Assembly (NCBI GenBank): GCA_029881775.1
Contig: JAOULY010000055.1
Coordinates: 1 to 8,601 of the forward strand
Direction: 5' to 3'
Origin: Gammaproteobacteria bacterium
GTDB lineage: Bacteria > Pseudomonadota > Gammaproteobacteria > UBA9214
DNA length: 8,601 nucleotides
The notes under the pieces are model-generated. The model saw only the letters and a program-made list of their open reading frames with translations. It had not been told where the DNA came from and did no database searches. Below are positions 1-5,078 of this stretch, piece after piece. Position 1 is the stretch's first letter, and each line of letters opens with the position of its first letter. The translations under genes and the position numbers were made by a program.

Positions 1-134
1 ACGGAGCCCGGGTCGGTTGCGATGATGCGCAGTATTTTGCCGCTCTCCAGTCCGTTCAGTGCCTTCTTGGCGCGCAGGATCGGCAGGGGGCAGTTCAGGC
101 CAGTTGCATCGAGTTCGTCATCAAAGTCCGGCAT
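1..134 (-). CDS. tusA: TusA-family sulfur carrier protein, 5' part (cut by window edge)
   Basis: Only the first 44 codons are inside the window; the gene runs off the left edge. The translation starts MPDFDDELDATGLNCPLP and continues into an ILRAKKAL helix and a GKILRIIATDPGS strand. This is the TusA/SirA/YeeD fold signature: the CPxP motif at residues 15-18 holds the sulfur-carrying Cys15, and the TDPGS segment is typical of the second beta strand. TusA proteins are small cytoplasmic persulfide carriers. They serve tRNA thiolation, and in sulfur oxidisers they pass sulfur among rhodanese, DsrE and Dsr or Hdr-like proteins. The start at 134 is supported by AGGAGA (minus strand, 146-141), six bases upstream of the ATG. 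The gene is divergent from the M48 protease gene. Which TusA role applies cannot be told from this fragment. Confidence 0.88.
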   Translation of the reverse strand, partial: MPDFDDELDATGLNCPLPILRAKKALNGLESGKILRIIATDPGS

Positions 135-330
135 TACTTCTCTCCTATATGGACCCGTCACCGCGGATCATCAATTTTGTATTAGAATAACAATGGAAAC
201 TTATGATAACACACGCTACAAATCAAGCACCAAAATGCCCCGCTCGCAGGCAGGCACGCCGGGATTATGACTGAACCCTGCTCCCAAAAGCCTGTCAGAC
301 TTGTTGGTTTGTACTATCATCCTAATTTCT
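135..330. other. Divergent intergenic region tusA / bepA
   Basis: This spacer lies between the divergent tusA and protease starts and should hold both promoters. The stretch around 168-225 is AT-rich, but no confident -35/-10 pair could be picked on either strand. A short open frame across it (22-270, plus) is the antisense shadow of tusA and has no recognisable protein signature. Confidence 0.45.
141..146 (-). promoter_or_regulatory. Ribosome binding site of tusA
   Basis: Read on the minus strand this is AGGAGA, six bases before the ATG at 134. It fixes the tusA start. Confidence 0.7.
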
Positions 331-1785
331 ATGTATAAATTCCACCTTCCCGCCCTCCTGTGTGCGCTGCTGGCCAGCCTTGGGGTGACTGAGGGCGCGG
401 CACAAAATAACTACGACACACTGCCGGACCTCGGGGACACCTCCGGGCAAATTTTCAGTCCGCAGCAAGACCGGGCGCTCGGCAAGGAGTTCATGCGTCA
501 GATCCGCCAGGAAGGACTGGTACTGGATGACGACGAAGCCAGCAGCTACCTGAAAAACCTGGGTCACCGGGTGGCGATGCAGAGTGAGAATCCCGGGCAC
601 AGCTTTACCTTCTTCCTCGTCAATGACACGCGCATTAATGCCTTCGCCGGACCCGGTGGATATATAGGTACCAATGTCGGCCTGTTTACCGCGGCTGAAA
701 CCGAAAGCGAACTGGCCGGTGTACTGGCACACGAAATTGCGCATGTCACCCAACGCCATCTCGCGCGCGCATTCGACACGGCAAGTAAAATGAGTCTGAC
801 CAACACGGCCGCGTTACTGGCAGCGATCCTGATCGGTACGCAGGATGGCGCCGCCGGGGCAGCAGCCCTGCATGCCGCCTCTGCGCTCAGCCTGCAACAA
901 CAGATCAATTTCACCCGTGCAAACGAGAAGGAAGCGGACCGGGTTGGTATCCGCGCCCTGGCCGATGCCGGCTTTGACCCGCAGGGCATGGCCGGATTCT
1001 TCGAGAAGTTACAGAAGAATGCCAGGCTCTACGGCACCCAGCCACCCGAGTTTCTCAGCACCCACCCGGTCACCACGGATCGCATCGCCGAGGCCCTGTC
1101 ACGCGCTGCGGAGTACCCCGACGCAAAAGCGTCGGATGAACTGCAGTTCCAGCTAATACGTACAAAGCTGCGGGTAGCCAGCTATGAGAACCCGCACCAG
1201 GTGCTGGCCGATTTCCAGCGCTTTCACGGCAAAAGCGGCGGAAAAACAGCCGTGGAACGCTATGAGTTTGCCCTGCTGAGTGAAGCCACCAAGGATTACA
1301 GCGAGGCGCAGCGTGTCATGCAACAGTTGCACCGCGATGACCCGGACCGTCTTGCCTATCGACTGGCGCTTGGCCGGATATTCAGCAATGCGGGTGAACT
1401 GGCGTTGGCAGCAGACATTTACAAATCGAGTCTCGAGCTATATCCGGGTGAGACCACTGTGATTCTGCCCTACGCGGGCACACTGATGGCCGCCGGCCGC
1501 AACGAAGCGGCCTACACACTGCTGGCCCGCAGCAGTAATGCTGACCCGGAGAATCCAAAAATTTACAAAATGTTGGCGCAGGCCGCCGGAAATAATGGTC
1601 TAAAACTGCAAACCCATACTGCCATGGCGGAATATTATTATCTGAACGGTTACACACCACAGGCGGTCGAACAGATGAAACTGGCAGAAAAGACGCCGCA
1701 TCTTACTGACTATGAAGCCGCTCGCATTGCGGCACGCCTGGCGACGCTGAAACAGGAAATGGAAAGAGACGAGCTACGTAAATAA
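331..1785 (+). CDS. bepA: BepA-like periplasmic M48 metalloprotease with TPR domain
   Basis: The product is 484 residues, close to the 487 of E. coli BepA (YfgC), a periplasmic protease and chaperone that works with the BAM complex on outer-membrane protein assembly and degrades stalled LptD. Residues 1 to about 25 form a signal peptide. The zinc motif HEIAH is at 134-138, the third ligand Glu199 sits in EKEAD (199-203), and a conserved STHP segment carries His245. These positions are within one or two residues of the E. coli ones (H136, H140, E201, H246). From about residue 290 the chain is helical TPR-like repeats. The frame is open back to a TTG at 301, but ATG 331 gives the better signal peptide and the expected length; no clear Shine-Dalgarno is seen for either. 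Its job is envelope quality control. Proximity to sox genes does not prove a sulfur role. Confidence 0.9.
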   Translation: MYKFHLPALLCALLASLGVTEGAAQNNYDTLPDLGDTSGQIFSPQQDRALGKEFMRQIRQEGLVLDDDEASSYLKNLGHRVAMQSENPGHSFTFFLVNDTRINAFAGPGGYIGTNVGLFTAAETESELAGVLAHEIAHVTQRHLARAFDTASKMSLTNTAALLAAILIGTQDGAAGAAALHAASALSLQQQINFTRANEKEADRVGIRALADAGFDPQGMAGFFEKLQKNARLYGTQPPEFLSTHPVTTDRIAEALSRAAEYPDAKASDELQFQLIRTKLRVASYENPHQVLADFQRFHGKSGGKTAVERYEFALLSEATKDYSEAQRVMQQLHRDDPDRLAYRLALGRIFSNAGELALAADIYKSSLELYPGETTVILPYAGTLMAAGRNEAAYTLLARSSNADPENPKIYKMLAQAAGNNGLKLQTHTAMAEYYYLNGYTPQAVEQMKLAEKTPHLTDYEAARIAARLATLKQEMERDELRK

Positions 1786-1835
1786 CACTGTACTTAAGTA
1801 TAACTGCAAATACTAATACATTAAATAACAGCAAC

Positions 1836-1863
1836 TTGACAGTCCTTACCAAGTAGTTATAGT
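1836..1863 (+). promoter_or_regulatory. Candidate sigma70 promoter for soxKXYZA
   Basis: A perfect -35 hexamer TTGACA (1836-1841) is followed by a 16-base spacer and the -10 TATAGT (1858-1863, five of six consensus bases). Transcription would begin near 1869-1871, about 80 bases before the soxK ATG. It is the only strong promoter match in the gap and faces the sox operon. The call is by motif only. Confidence 0.6.
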
Positions 1864-1897
1864 GCGTATAGCGTTATTAAAAAGCACTCGCTATAGC
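1861..1897. promoter_or_regulatory. Operator-like inverted repeats at the sox promoter start site
   Basis: Two arms TATAGCG (1867-1873) and CGCTATA (1889-1895) are perfect reverse complements, 15 bases apart. A second, overlapping pair AGTGC (1861-1865) and GCACT (1884-1888) shares the space. They sit over the predicted transcription start, where a repressor would act. Some sox operons are controlled by an ArsR-family SoxR, but no regulator gene lies in this window, so the factor is unknown. A weak RNA hairpin is the alternative. Confidence 0.35.
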
Positions 1898-1948
1898 AAA
1901 GCACATATAACAAGTTGTACTTCAAGTTAACCTAATGGAGTGGAATCA

Positions 1949-2284
1949 ATGAAGCCAAGCTTTACAGTCAAGCTACTGTCTACTGTCGTCCTGTCTCTGT
2001 GGCTGGTCAACGGTTGCGCTGAGAAAGCGACCAAAACGGCATCCGCAAGCAATGCCAGCCCTGAAGCAGTGACCGCAATTTCCGGCGCAAATGCCACCAT
2101 CAAACAGGCCAAGGCAAACAACTGGATCTGGCGTGACACTGAGGAATTCGCGAAAAAGGCCCAGGAAGCCGCAGATAAAGGCGATAACACCGCTGCCATT
2201 AAACTGGCCAACAAGGCCAGGGCAGAGGCTGAAAACGCCATAAAACAGTACGAATACGAGAAAGCGCACCCGCGCGGCCTGTAA
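1949..2284 (+). CDS. soxK: SoxXA-binding protein SoxK (lipoprotein)
   Basis: The product is 111 residues. The N-terminus is a lipoprotein signal: basic start, hydrophobic stretch at about 7-20, then the lipobox VNGC with the lipidated Cys23. The mature part is Ala/Lys/Glu-rich and helical, with the segment NNWIWRDTEEFAKKAQEAA followed by a charged KANKARAEAENAI-like helix. This pattern, together with its place directly before soxX, fits the SoxK/SAXB family. These proteins bind mono-haem SoxXA and stimulate its thiosulfate-conjugating activity. The start is ATG 1949, with GGAG at 1937-1940 eight bases upstream; a GTG at 1940 in the same frame overlaps that site and is rejected. It is the first gene of the operon, 54 bases ahead of soxX. 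The similarity is from memory of the family and the context is strong. Confidence 0.82.
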   Translation: MKPSFTVKLLSTVVLSLWLVNGCAEKATKTASASNASPEAVTAISGANATIKQAKANNWIWRDTEEFAKKAQEAADKGDNTAAIKLANKARAEAENAIKQYEYEKAHPRGL

Positions 2285-2338
2285 CCGACCGGTACATAAT
2301 TCAGTAAACCAGTCATCATGAACCCAGGAGACAAAACA

Positions 2339-2710
2339 ATGCGGCATACCGCCAGAACAATTTTTTCGACAGCCTGCTCCATTGCTGTCGTGACCGCAGC
2401 CTTGGCTTTAACACCGGTTTCCACTGCATCCGCAGAGACCGCACTCGAAAAGGGCAAAGCACTTGCCTTCGACCGCAAGCTGGGCAATTGCCTGGCATGC
2501 CATGCAATGGATGATGGTGATCTGGCCGGCAATATCGGGCCACCCCTGGTCAGCATGGGCTTGCGCTTCCCGGACAAGGCCATACTGCGTGCGCAGATTT
2601 GGGACGCAACCGTAAGAAATGCCAATTCGATCATGCCTCCGTTCGGCAAACACAAGATGCTGAGTGAAGAGCAGATTGACCTGATCACGGACTATGTACA
2701 CAGCCTGTAA
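2339..2710 (+). CDS. soxX: SoxX, mono-haem c-type cytochrome subunit of SoxXA
   Basis: The product is 123 residues. A Sec signal peptide covers about residues 1-32 (cleavage likely after ASA). The haem c motif CLACH is at 51-55, and the distal haem ligand is expected at Met99 in SIMPPFG. The segment GNIGPPLVSMG (64-74) after the haem is typical of SoxX. SoxX pairs with SoxA in the periplasm: the complex oxidatively links thiosulfate to the SoxY cysteine and sends two electrons into the cytochrome chain. The frame is open from ATG 2318, but AGGAG (2326-2330) lies inside that extension, eight bases before ATG 2339, so 2339 is the start. It is 54 bases after soxK and 41 before soxY, within the same operon. 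Confidence 0.93.
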   Translation: MRHTARTIFSTACSIAVVTAALALTPVSTASAETALEKGKALAFDRKLGNCLACHAMDDGDLAGNIGPPLVSMGLRFPDKAILRAQIWDATVRNANSIMPPFGKHKMLSEEQIDLITDYVHSL

Positions 2711-2751
2711 GGGCAGCAAATCGAAGCATCACTTTTTTCAGGAGAAACAAC

Positions 2752-3222
2752 GTGACTAGTATGAAACGCAGATTATTTATGAAGGGCTCTCTGGCGACCG
2801 GCGCACTTGGCATTGCCATCAGCACCGGCCTGATCCCCCGAACCACCCTCGCCGCCTGGTCGAAAGATGCATTTGACGCCAAGGATGTTAATGGCGCACT
2901 GAGCGGCCTGTTTGGCAGCACCGACCTGACAGCCAGTGACAAGATCAAGATCAAGGCACCTGATATTGCCGAGAACGGCGCTGTGGTACCGGTGTCAGTT
3001 GAAACCGATATTGCCGGAGCACAAACCATTTCAATCATCACTGAAAAGAACCCGACCCCGCTGACCGCCTCGTTTGATCTCGGCCCCGGCGCGGAAGGTT
3101 ACGTTTCCACCCGCATCAAGATGGGCAAGACCTCCAGCGTGATTGCTGTCGTCAAGGCTGACGGCAAGCTCTACAGCGTCGGCAAGGAAGTCAAGGTCAC
3201 CATCGGTGGTTGCGGCGGCTAA
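2752..3222 (+). CDS. soxY: SoxY, sulfur-carrier subunit of SoxYZ
   Basis: The product is 156 residues. The N-terminus is a Tat signal: KRRLFMKG (5-12) followed by a hydrophobic stretch to about residue 34. The mature part is an immunoglobulin-like beta fold. The chain ends in the diagnostic swinging arm GGCGG (152-156), whose Cys154 carries the sulfur substrate through the whole Sox cycle. AGGAGA at 2740-2745 is six bases before GTG 2752 and 15 before ATG 2761, so the GTG start is preferred; the later ATG would still keep the twin arginines. SoxY binds SoxZ, which has no signal of its own, and the pair is thought to be exported together through Tat. Confidence 0.96.
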   Translation: MTSMKRRLFMKGSLATGALGIAISTGLIPRTTLAAWSKDAFDAKDVNGALSGLFGSTDLTASDKIKIKAPDIAENGAVVPVSVETDIAGAQTISIITEKNPTPLTASFDLGPGAEGYVSTRIKMGKTSSVIAVVKADGKLYSVGKEVKVTIGGCGG

Positions 3223-3261
3223 TCCGGACAGCTCCGGTCAACGTTAAATATTCAGTGAAAG

Positions 3262-3265
3262 AGAG
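3262..3265 (+). promoter_or_regulatory. Ribosome binding site of soxZ
   Basis: The core GAGG-like site lies in GAGAGG (3261-3266), about eight bases before ATG 3274. It fixes the soxZ start. Confidence 0.6.
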
Positions 3266-3273
3266 GAATTATC

Positions 3274-3585
3274 ATGTCTAGCATCAAAATGCGCGCAAGC
3301 AACCAGGATGGCGTGACCACGATCAAGGCTCTGATCAGTCATGCAATGGAAACCGGTACCCGCAAGGACCAGAAGACCGGCGAAAAAATACCGGCTCACT
3401 TTATCCAGGAAGTCGTCTGTGAGCACAAGGGCAACAAAGTCCTGACGGCCAACTGGGGAGCAGCCATCTCCAAAAACCCCTACCTGTCATTCCGCTTCAG
3501 CGGCGCGGCAGCCGGTGACACAGTGAAACTCAGCTGGGTCGATAACAAGGGCGAGAAAGACTCCGCCGAAGCCACCGTCAAGTAG
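3274..3585 (+). CDS. soxZ: SoxZ, partner subunit of SoxYZ
   Basis: The product is 103 residues, the usual length for SoxZ. It starts MSSIKMRA without a signal peptide, as expected for a protein that leaves the cytoplasm bound to SoxY. Family-typical segments include the opening KMRASNQDGVTTIKALISH, the KTGEKIPAHFIQEV stretch near residues 36-49, and the NPYLSFRFSGAAAGDTVKLSW strand pair near 68-88. It is an all-beta protein that steadies SoxY and helps present the GGCGG arm to SoxXA and SoxB. It lies 51 bases after soxY and 43 before soxA. Confidence 0.95.
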   Translation: MSSIKMRASNQDGVTTIKALISHAMETGTRKDQKTGEKIPAHFIQEVVCEHKGNKVLTANWGAAISKNPYLSFRFSGAAAGDTVKLSWVDNKGEKDSAEATVK

Positions 3586-3614
3586 ACGACGGCACACAAG
3601 ACTCAATTAAAACT

Positions 3615-3620
3615 AGGGGA
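3615..3620 (+). promoter_or_regulatory. Ribosome binding site of soxA
   Basis: AGGGGA is eight bases upstream of ATG 3629, a strong match that fixes the soxA start. Confidence 0.65.
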
Positions 3621-3628
3621 AACATTCA

Positions 3629-4465
3629 ATGAAAAAACTCCTGACTGCAACACTGGTACTTGGACTGTGCGGGGCATTCTCGTTACCGGCCAATGCCACA
3701 CCGGAAGATGACCTGAAGAAATTCAGGACCTGGCATGAAAAGCGGTTCCCGAACACGCCTTTCCATGACTTCATCAACGGTGTGTATTCAGTTGATCCCG
3801 CTTCACGCGCACAGTGGGAAGAAATCGAGGAATTCCCGCCCTACGAACTGAACATCGAAAAGGGCAAGGAGCTGTTCAACAAGCCATTCGCAAACGGCAA
3901 GACCTACGCGAGTTGCTTCGAGAACAACGGTGAAGCGATTGCACATCGCTATCCGTTCTTCGATGCCAAGTCCGGCAAGGTCATCACCCTGGAAGCGGCC
4001 ATCAATGCCTGCCGTGAAGCCAACGGTGAGAAGCCGCTTGGATGGCAAAAGGGAGCGATTGCTGATATCTCCGCGTACATGCACTACACCTCGCGCGGCA
4101 AGATCATCAATGTCGAGATCCCGGATGATCCTCGTGCCCAGGCAATTTACGAAGAAGGCAAGCAGCAGTTCTATGCCAAGCGTGGCCAGATGAACATGGC
4201 TTGCGCCGATTGCCATATCTACAACTCCGGCAACAAGATCCGTGCTGATATCCTCAGCCCTGCCCTTGGCCAAGTCTCGCACTTCCCGGTTTACCGGTCC
4301 AAGTGGGGCGGCATTGGCACACTGCATCGCCGTTATGGCGGCTGCAACAAGCAGGTCCGCGCCAAGCCTTACAAGCCACAGGGCCCGGAATACACGGCAC
4401 TTGAGTACTTCCATACCTACATGAGCAATGGCCTGGAAATGAACGGCCCCGGCGCTCGCAAGTAA
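3629..4465 (+). CDS. soxA: SoxA, mono-haem c-type cytochrome subunit of SoxXA
   Basis: The product is 278 residues. A Sec signal peptide ends near residue 23 (ANA). The only haem c motif is CADCH at 192-196. The active-site cysteine, which is also the haem ligand, is Cys239 in RRYGGCNKQVRA. The N-terminal domain, which in di-haem SoxA holds a second CxxCH, has only lone Cys96 (YASCF) and Cys128 (NACRE). These probably form a disulfide, as in mono-haem SoxA proteins. With SoxX it catalyses the first step, joining thiosulfate to SoxY in the periplasm. The mono-haem form fits the presence of soxK in this operon. AGGGGA eight bases before the ATG marks the start. It is the last gene of the operon; a strong terminator follows 22 bases after the stop. 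Confidence 0.96.
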   Translation: MKKLLTATLVLGLCGAFSLPANATPEDDLKKFRTWHEKRFPNTPFHDFINGVYSVDPASRAQWEEIEEFPPYELNIEKGKELFNKPFANGKTYASCFENNGEAIAHRYPFFDAKSGKVITLEAAINACREANGEKPLGWQKGAIADISAYMHYTSRGKIINVEIPDDPRAQAIYEEGKQQFYAKRGQMNMACADCHIYNSGNKIRADILSPALGQVSHFPVYRSKWGGIGTLHRRYGGCNKQVRAKPYKPQGPEYTALEYFHTYMSNGLEMNGPGARK

Positions 4466-4487
4466 GTCTGGAGTAAACGCTAGTACT

Positions 4488-4517
4488 AAAAAGCCCGGCA
4501 ATCGCCGGGCTTTTTTT
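4488..4517 (+). terminator. Intrinsic terminator of the soxKXYZA operon
   Basis: A perfect GC stem GCCCGGC (4493-4499) / GCCGGGC (4504-4510) with loop AATC is followed by seven Ts (4511-4517). Five As before the stem extend the pairing, so it could also act on minus-strand transcripts. It lies just after the soxA stop. Confidence 0.92.
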
Positions 4518-4552
4518 CGTCTGCGGTTTTATACGGGTACGTCAAAACGCAC

Positions 4553-4700
4553 CGTCATTCCCGCGCACGACTGCATGGAGGATGTGAGACAGGGAACCTG
4601 TCGAGAGGCTGGCCTGGGCCATGGACGAGGAAGAGCGCAGCAGTCGAGAGGCTGGCTTGGGCGAGCAATGCATAGAGCAATTGCCGAGGCGGAATTCCAG
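4553..4700. repeat. Split copy of the 28-base repeat with a 118-base interior
   Basis: The left 15 bases (4553-4567) are identical to the first 15 of the full repeat at 4732-4759. The last 15 (4686-4700, GAGGCGGAATTCCAG) match its last 15 at 12 positions. The 118 bases between them contain a 20-base direct repeat (4600-4619 and 4643-4662, one mismatch). The arrangement looks like a repeat opened in the middle by extra sequence. An independent composite repeat family is the alternative. Confidence 0.5.
4600..4662. repeat. 20-base direct repeat, two copies
   Basis: GTCGAGAGGCTGGC[C/T]TGGGC occurs at 4600-4619 and 4643-4662, 43 bases apart with one difference. Both copies lie inside the split element. 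Confidence 0.75.
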
Positions 4701-4731
4701 CCCGCCAGGTGAGGCAACCCAACCAACCCAA

Positions 4732-4880
4732 CGTCATTCCCGCGCAGGCGGGAATCCAGCCTTAAAAGAAAATGCCGTATTTAAATCAAACTAATCGAGC
4801 ATATATATTAACGAACTTATTACATATTTATCGTCATCTTAATCCTGACGGACTGGATTCCCGCCTGCGCGGGAATGACG
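4732..4880. repeat. Perfect 28-base inverted repeats around an AT-rich core (MITE-like)
   Basis: The copy at 4732-4759 begins CGTCATTCCCGCG and ends GGCGGGAATCCAG. The copy at 4853-4880 is its exact reverse complement. Each copy is itself a short palindrome (ATTCCCGC...GCGGGAAT). The 93 bases between are AT-rich and code for nothing visible. Repeats of the ATTCCC-N-GGGAAT type are dispersed in many proteobacteria (Neisseria dRS3 is one), but no target-site duplication or transposase is seen here. Confidence 0.8.
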
Positions 4881-4930
4881 GTTGAGTTTGTAGATGCGTG
4901 GCTGAACACAACAGCTATTACTTCCTTACA

Positions 4931-4965
4931 GCTCACGGCTCACGGCTCACGGCTCACGGCTCACG
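4931..4965. repeat. Tandem repeat (GCTCACG) x5
   Basis: Five exact copies of the heptamer GCTCACG fill 35 bases. The last copy runs into the palindrome TCACGAGTCGTGA (4961-4973). It is non-coding and lies in the 3' gap between soxA and soxB. Confidence 0.9.
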
Positions 4966-5025
4966 AGTCGTGACCATGCATCAGAATAATGTCCATATTT
5001 ATTTCTGATATACATTTCGCCCAGT

Positions 5026-5052
5026 AAAAAGGCCCCGCAAGCGGGGCCTTTT
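5026..5052 (-). terminator. Intrinsic terminator of soxB
   Basis: The stem GGCCCCG (5031-5037) / CGGGGCC (5042-5048) has a four-base loop, with five As at 5026-5030 that read as a T-run on the minus strand. It lies 27 bases past the soxB stop. Ts at 5049-5052 make it possibly bidirectional. Confidence 0.9.
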
Positions 5053-5078
5053 AGTTACTGCGATTAAATGCTGTGCCG

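Larger units (their letters stand above)
1786..1948 (+). promoter_or_regulatory. AT-rich leader/control region of the sox operon
   Basis: This 163-base gap between bepA and soxK is much more AT-rich than the flanking genes. It holds a perfect 10-base palindrome TACTTAAGTA (1791-1800), a sigma70-like promoter (1836-1863), inverted repeats just downstream of it, and a Shine-Dalgarno GGAG before soxK. No T-tailed terminator for bepA was found, so some read-through from bepA is possible. Confidence 0.6.
4518..5078. other. Gene-free, repeat-rich region between soxA and soxB
   Basis: No credible gene was found in these 561 bases. In order they hold a split repeat element with internal direct repeats (4553-4700), a perfect inverted pair of a 28-base repeat (4732-4880) around an AT-rich core, a five-unit 7-base tandem array (4931-4965) running into a short palindrome (4961-4973), a loose inverted pair ATCAGAA / TTCTGAT (4980-4986, 5003-5009), and the soxB terminator. 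The two operons end here facing each other. Confidence 0.75.

Noticed and set aside
301..330. TTG 301 as the bepA start, adding ten residues
   Set aside because: It would place a hydrophobic MLVCTIILIS ahead of a complete signal peptide. ATG 331 matches the family length and motif positions.
1927..2688. 253-residue open frame on the minus strand
   Set aside because: It crosses soxK, soxX and the gap between them in antisense. Low-complexity Ala/Ser/Leu composition and no motif.
3803..4501. 232-residue open frame on the minus strand
   Set aside because: Antisense to soxA, with no ribosome binding site or known motif. It reflects the GC-rich third positions of soxA.
4575..4712. 45-codon open frame starting MEDVRQG inside the split repeat; also minus-strand frames at 4529-4737
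   Set aside because: It consists of repeat sequence, shows the direct repeats in its translation, and has no ribosome binding site or recognised family.
4732..4965. CRISPR array
   Set aside because: The 28-base repeats are only two and inverted, the heptamers have no spacers, and no cas gene is present.
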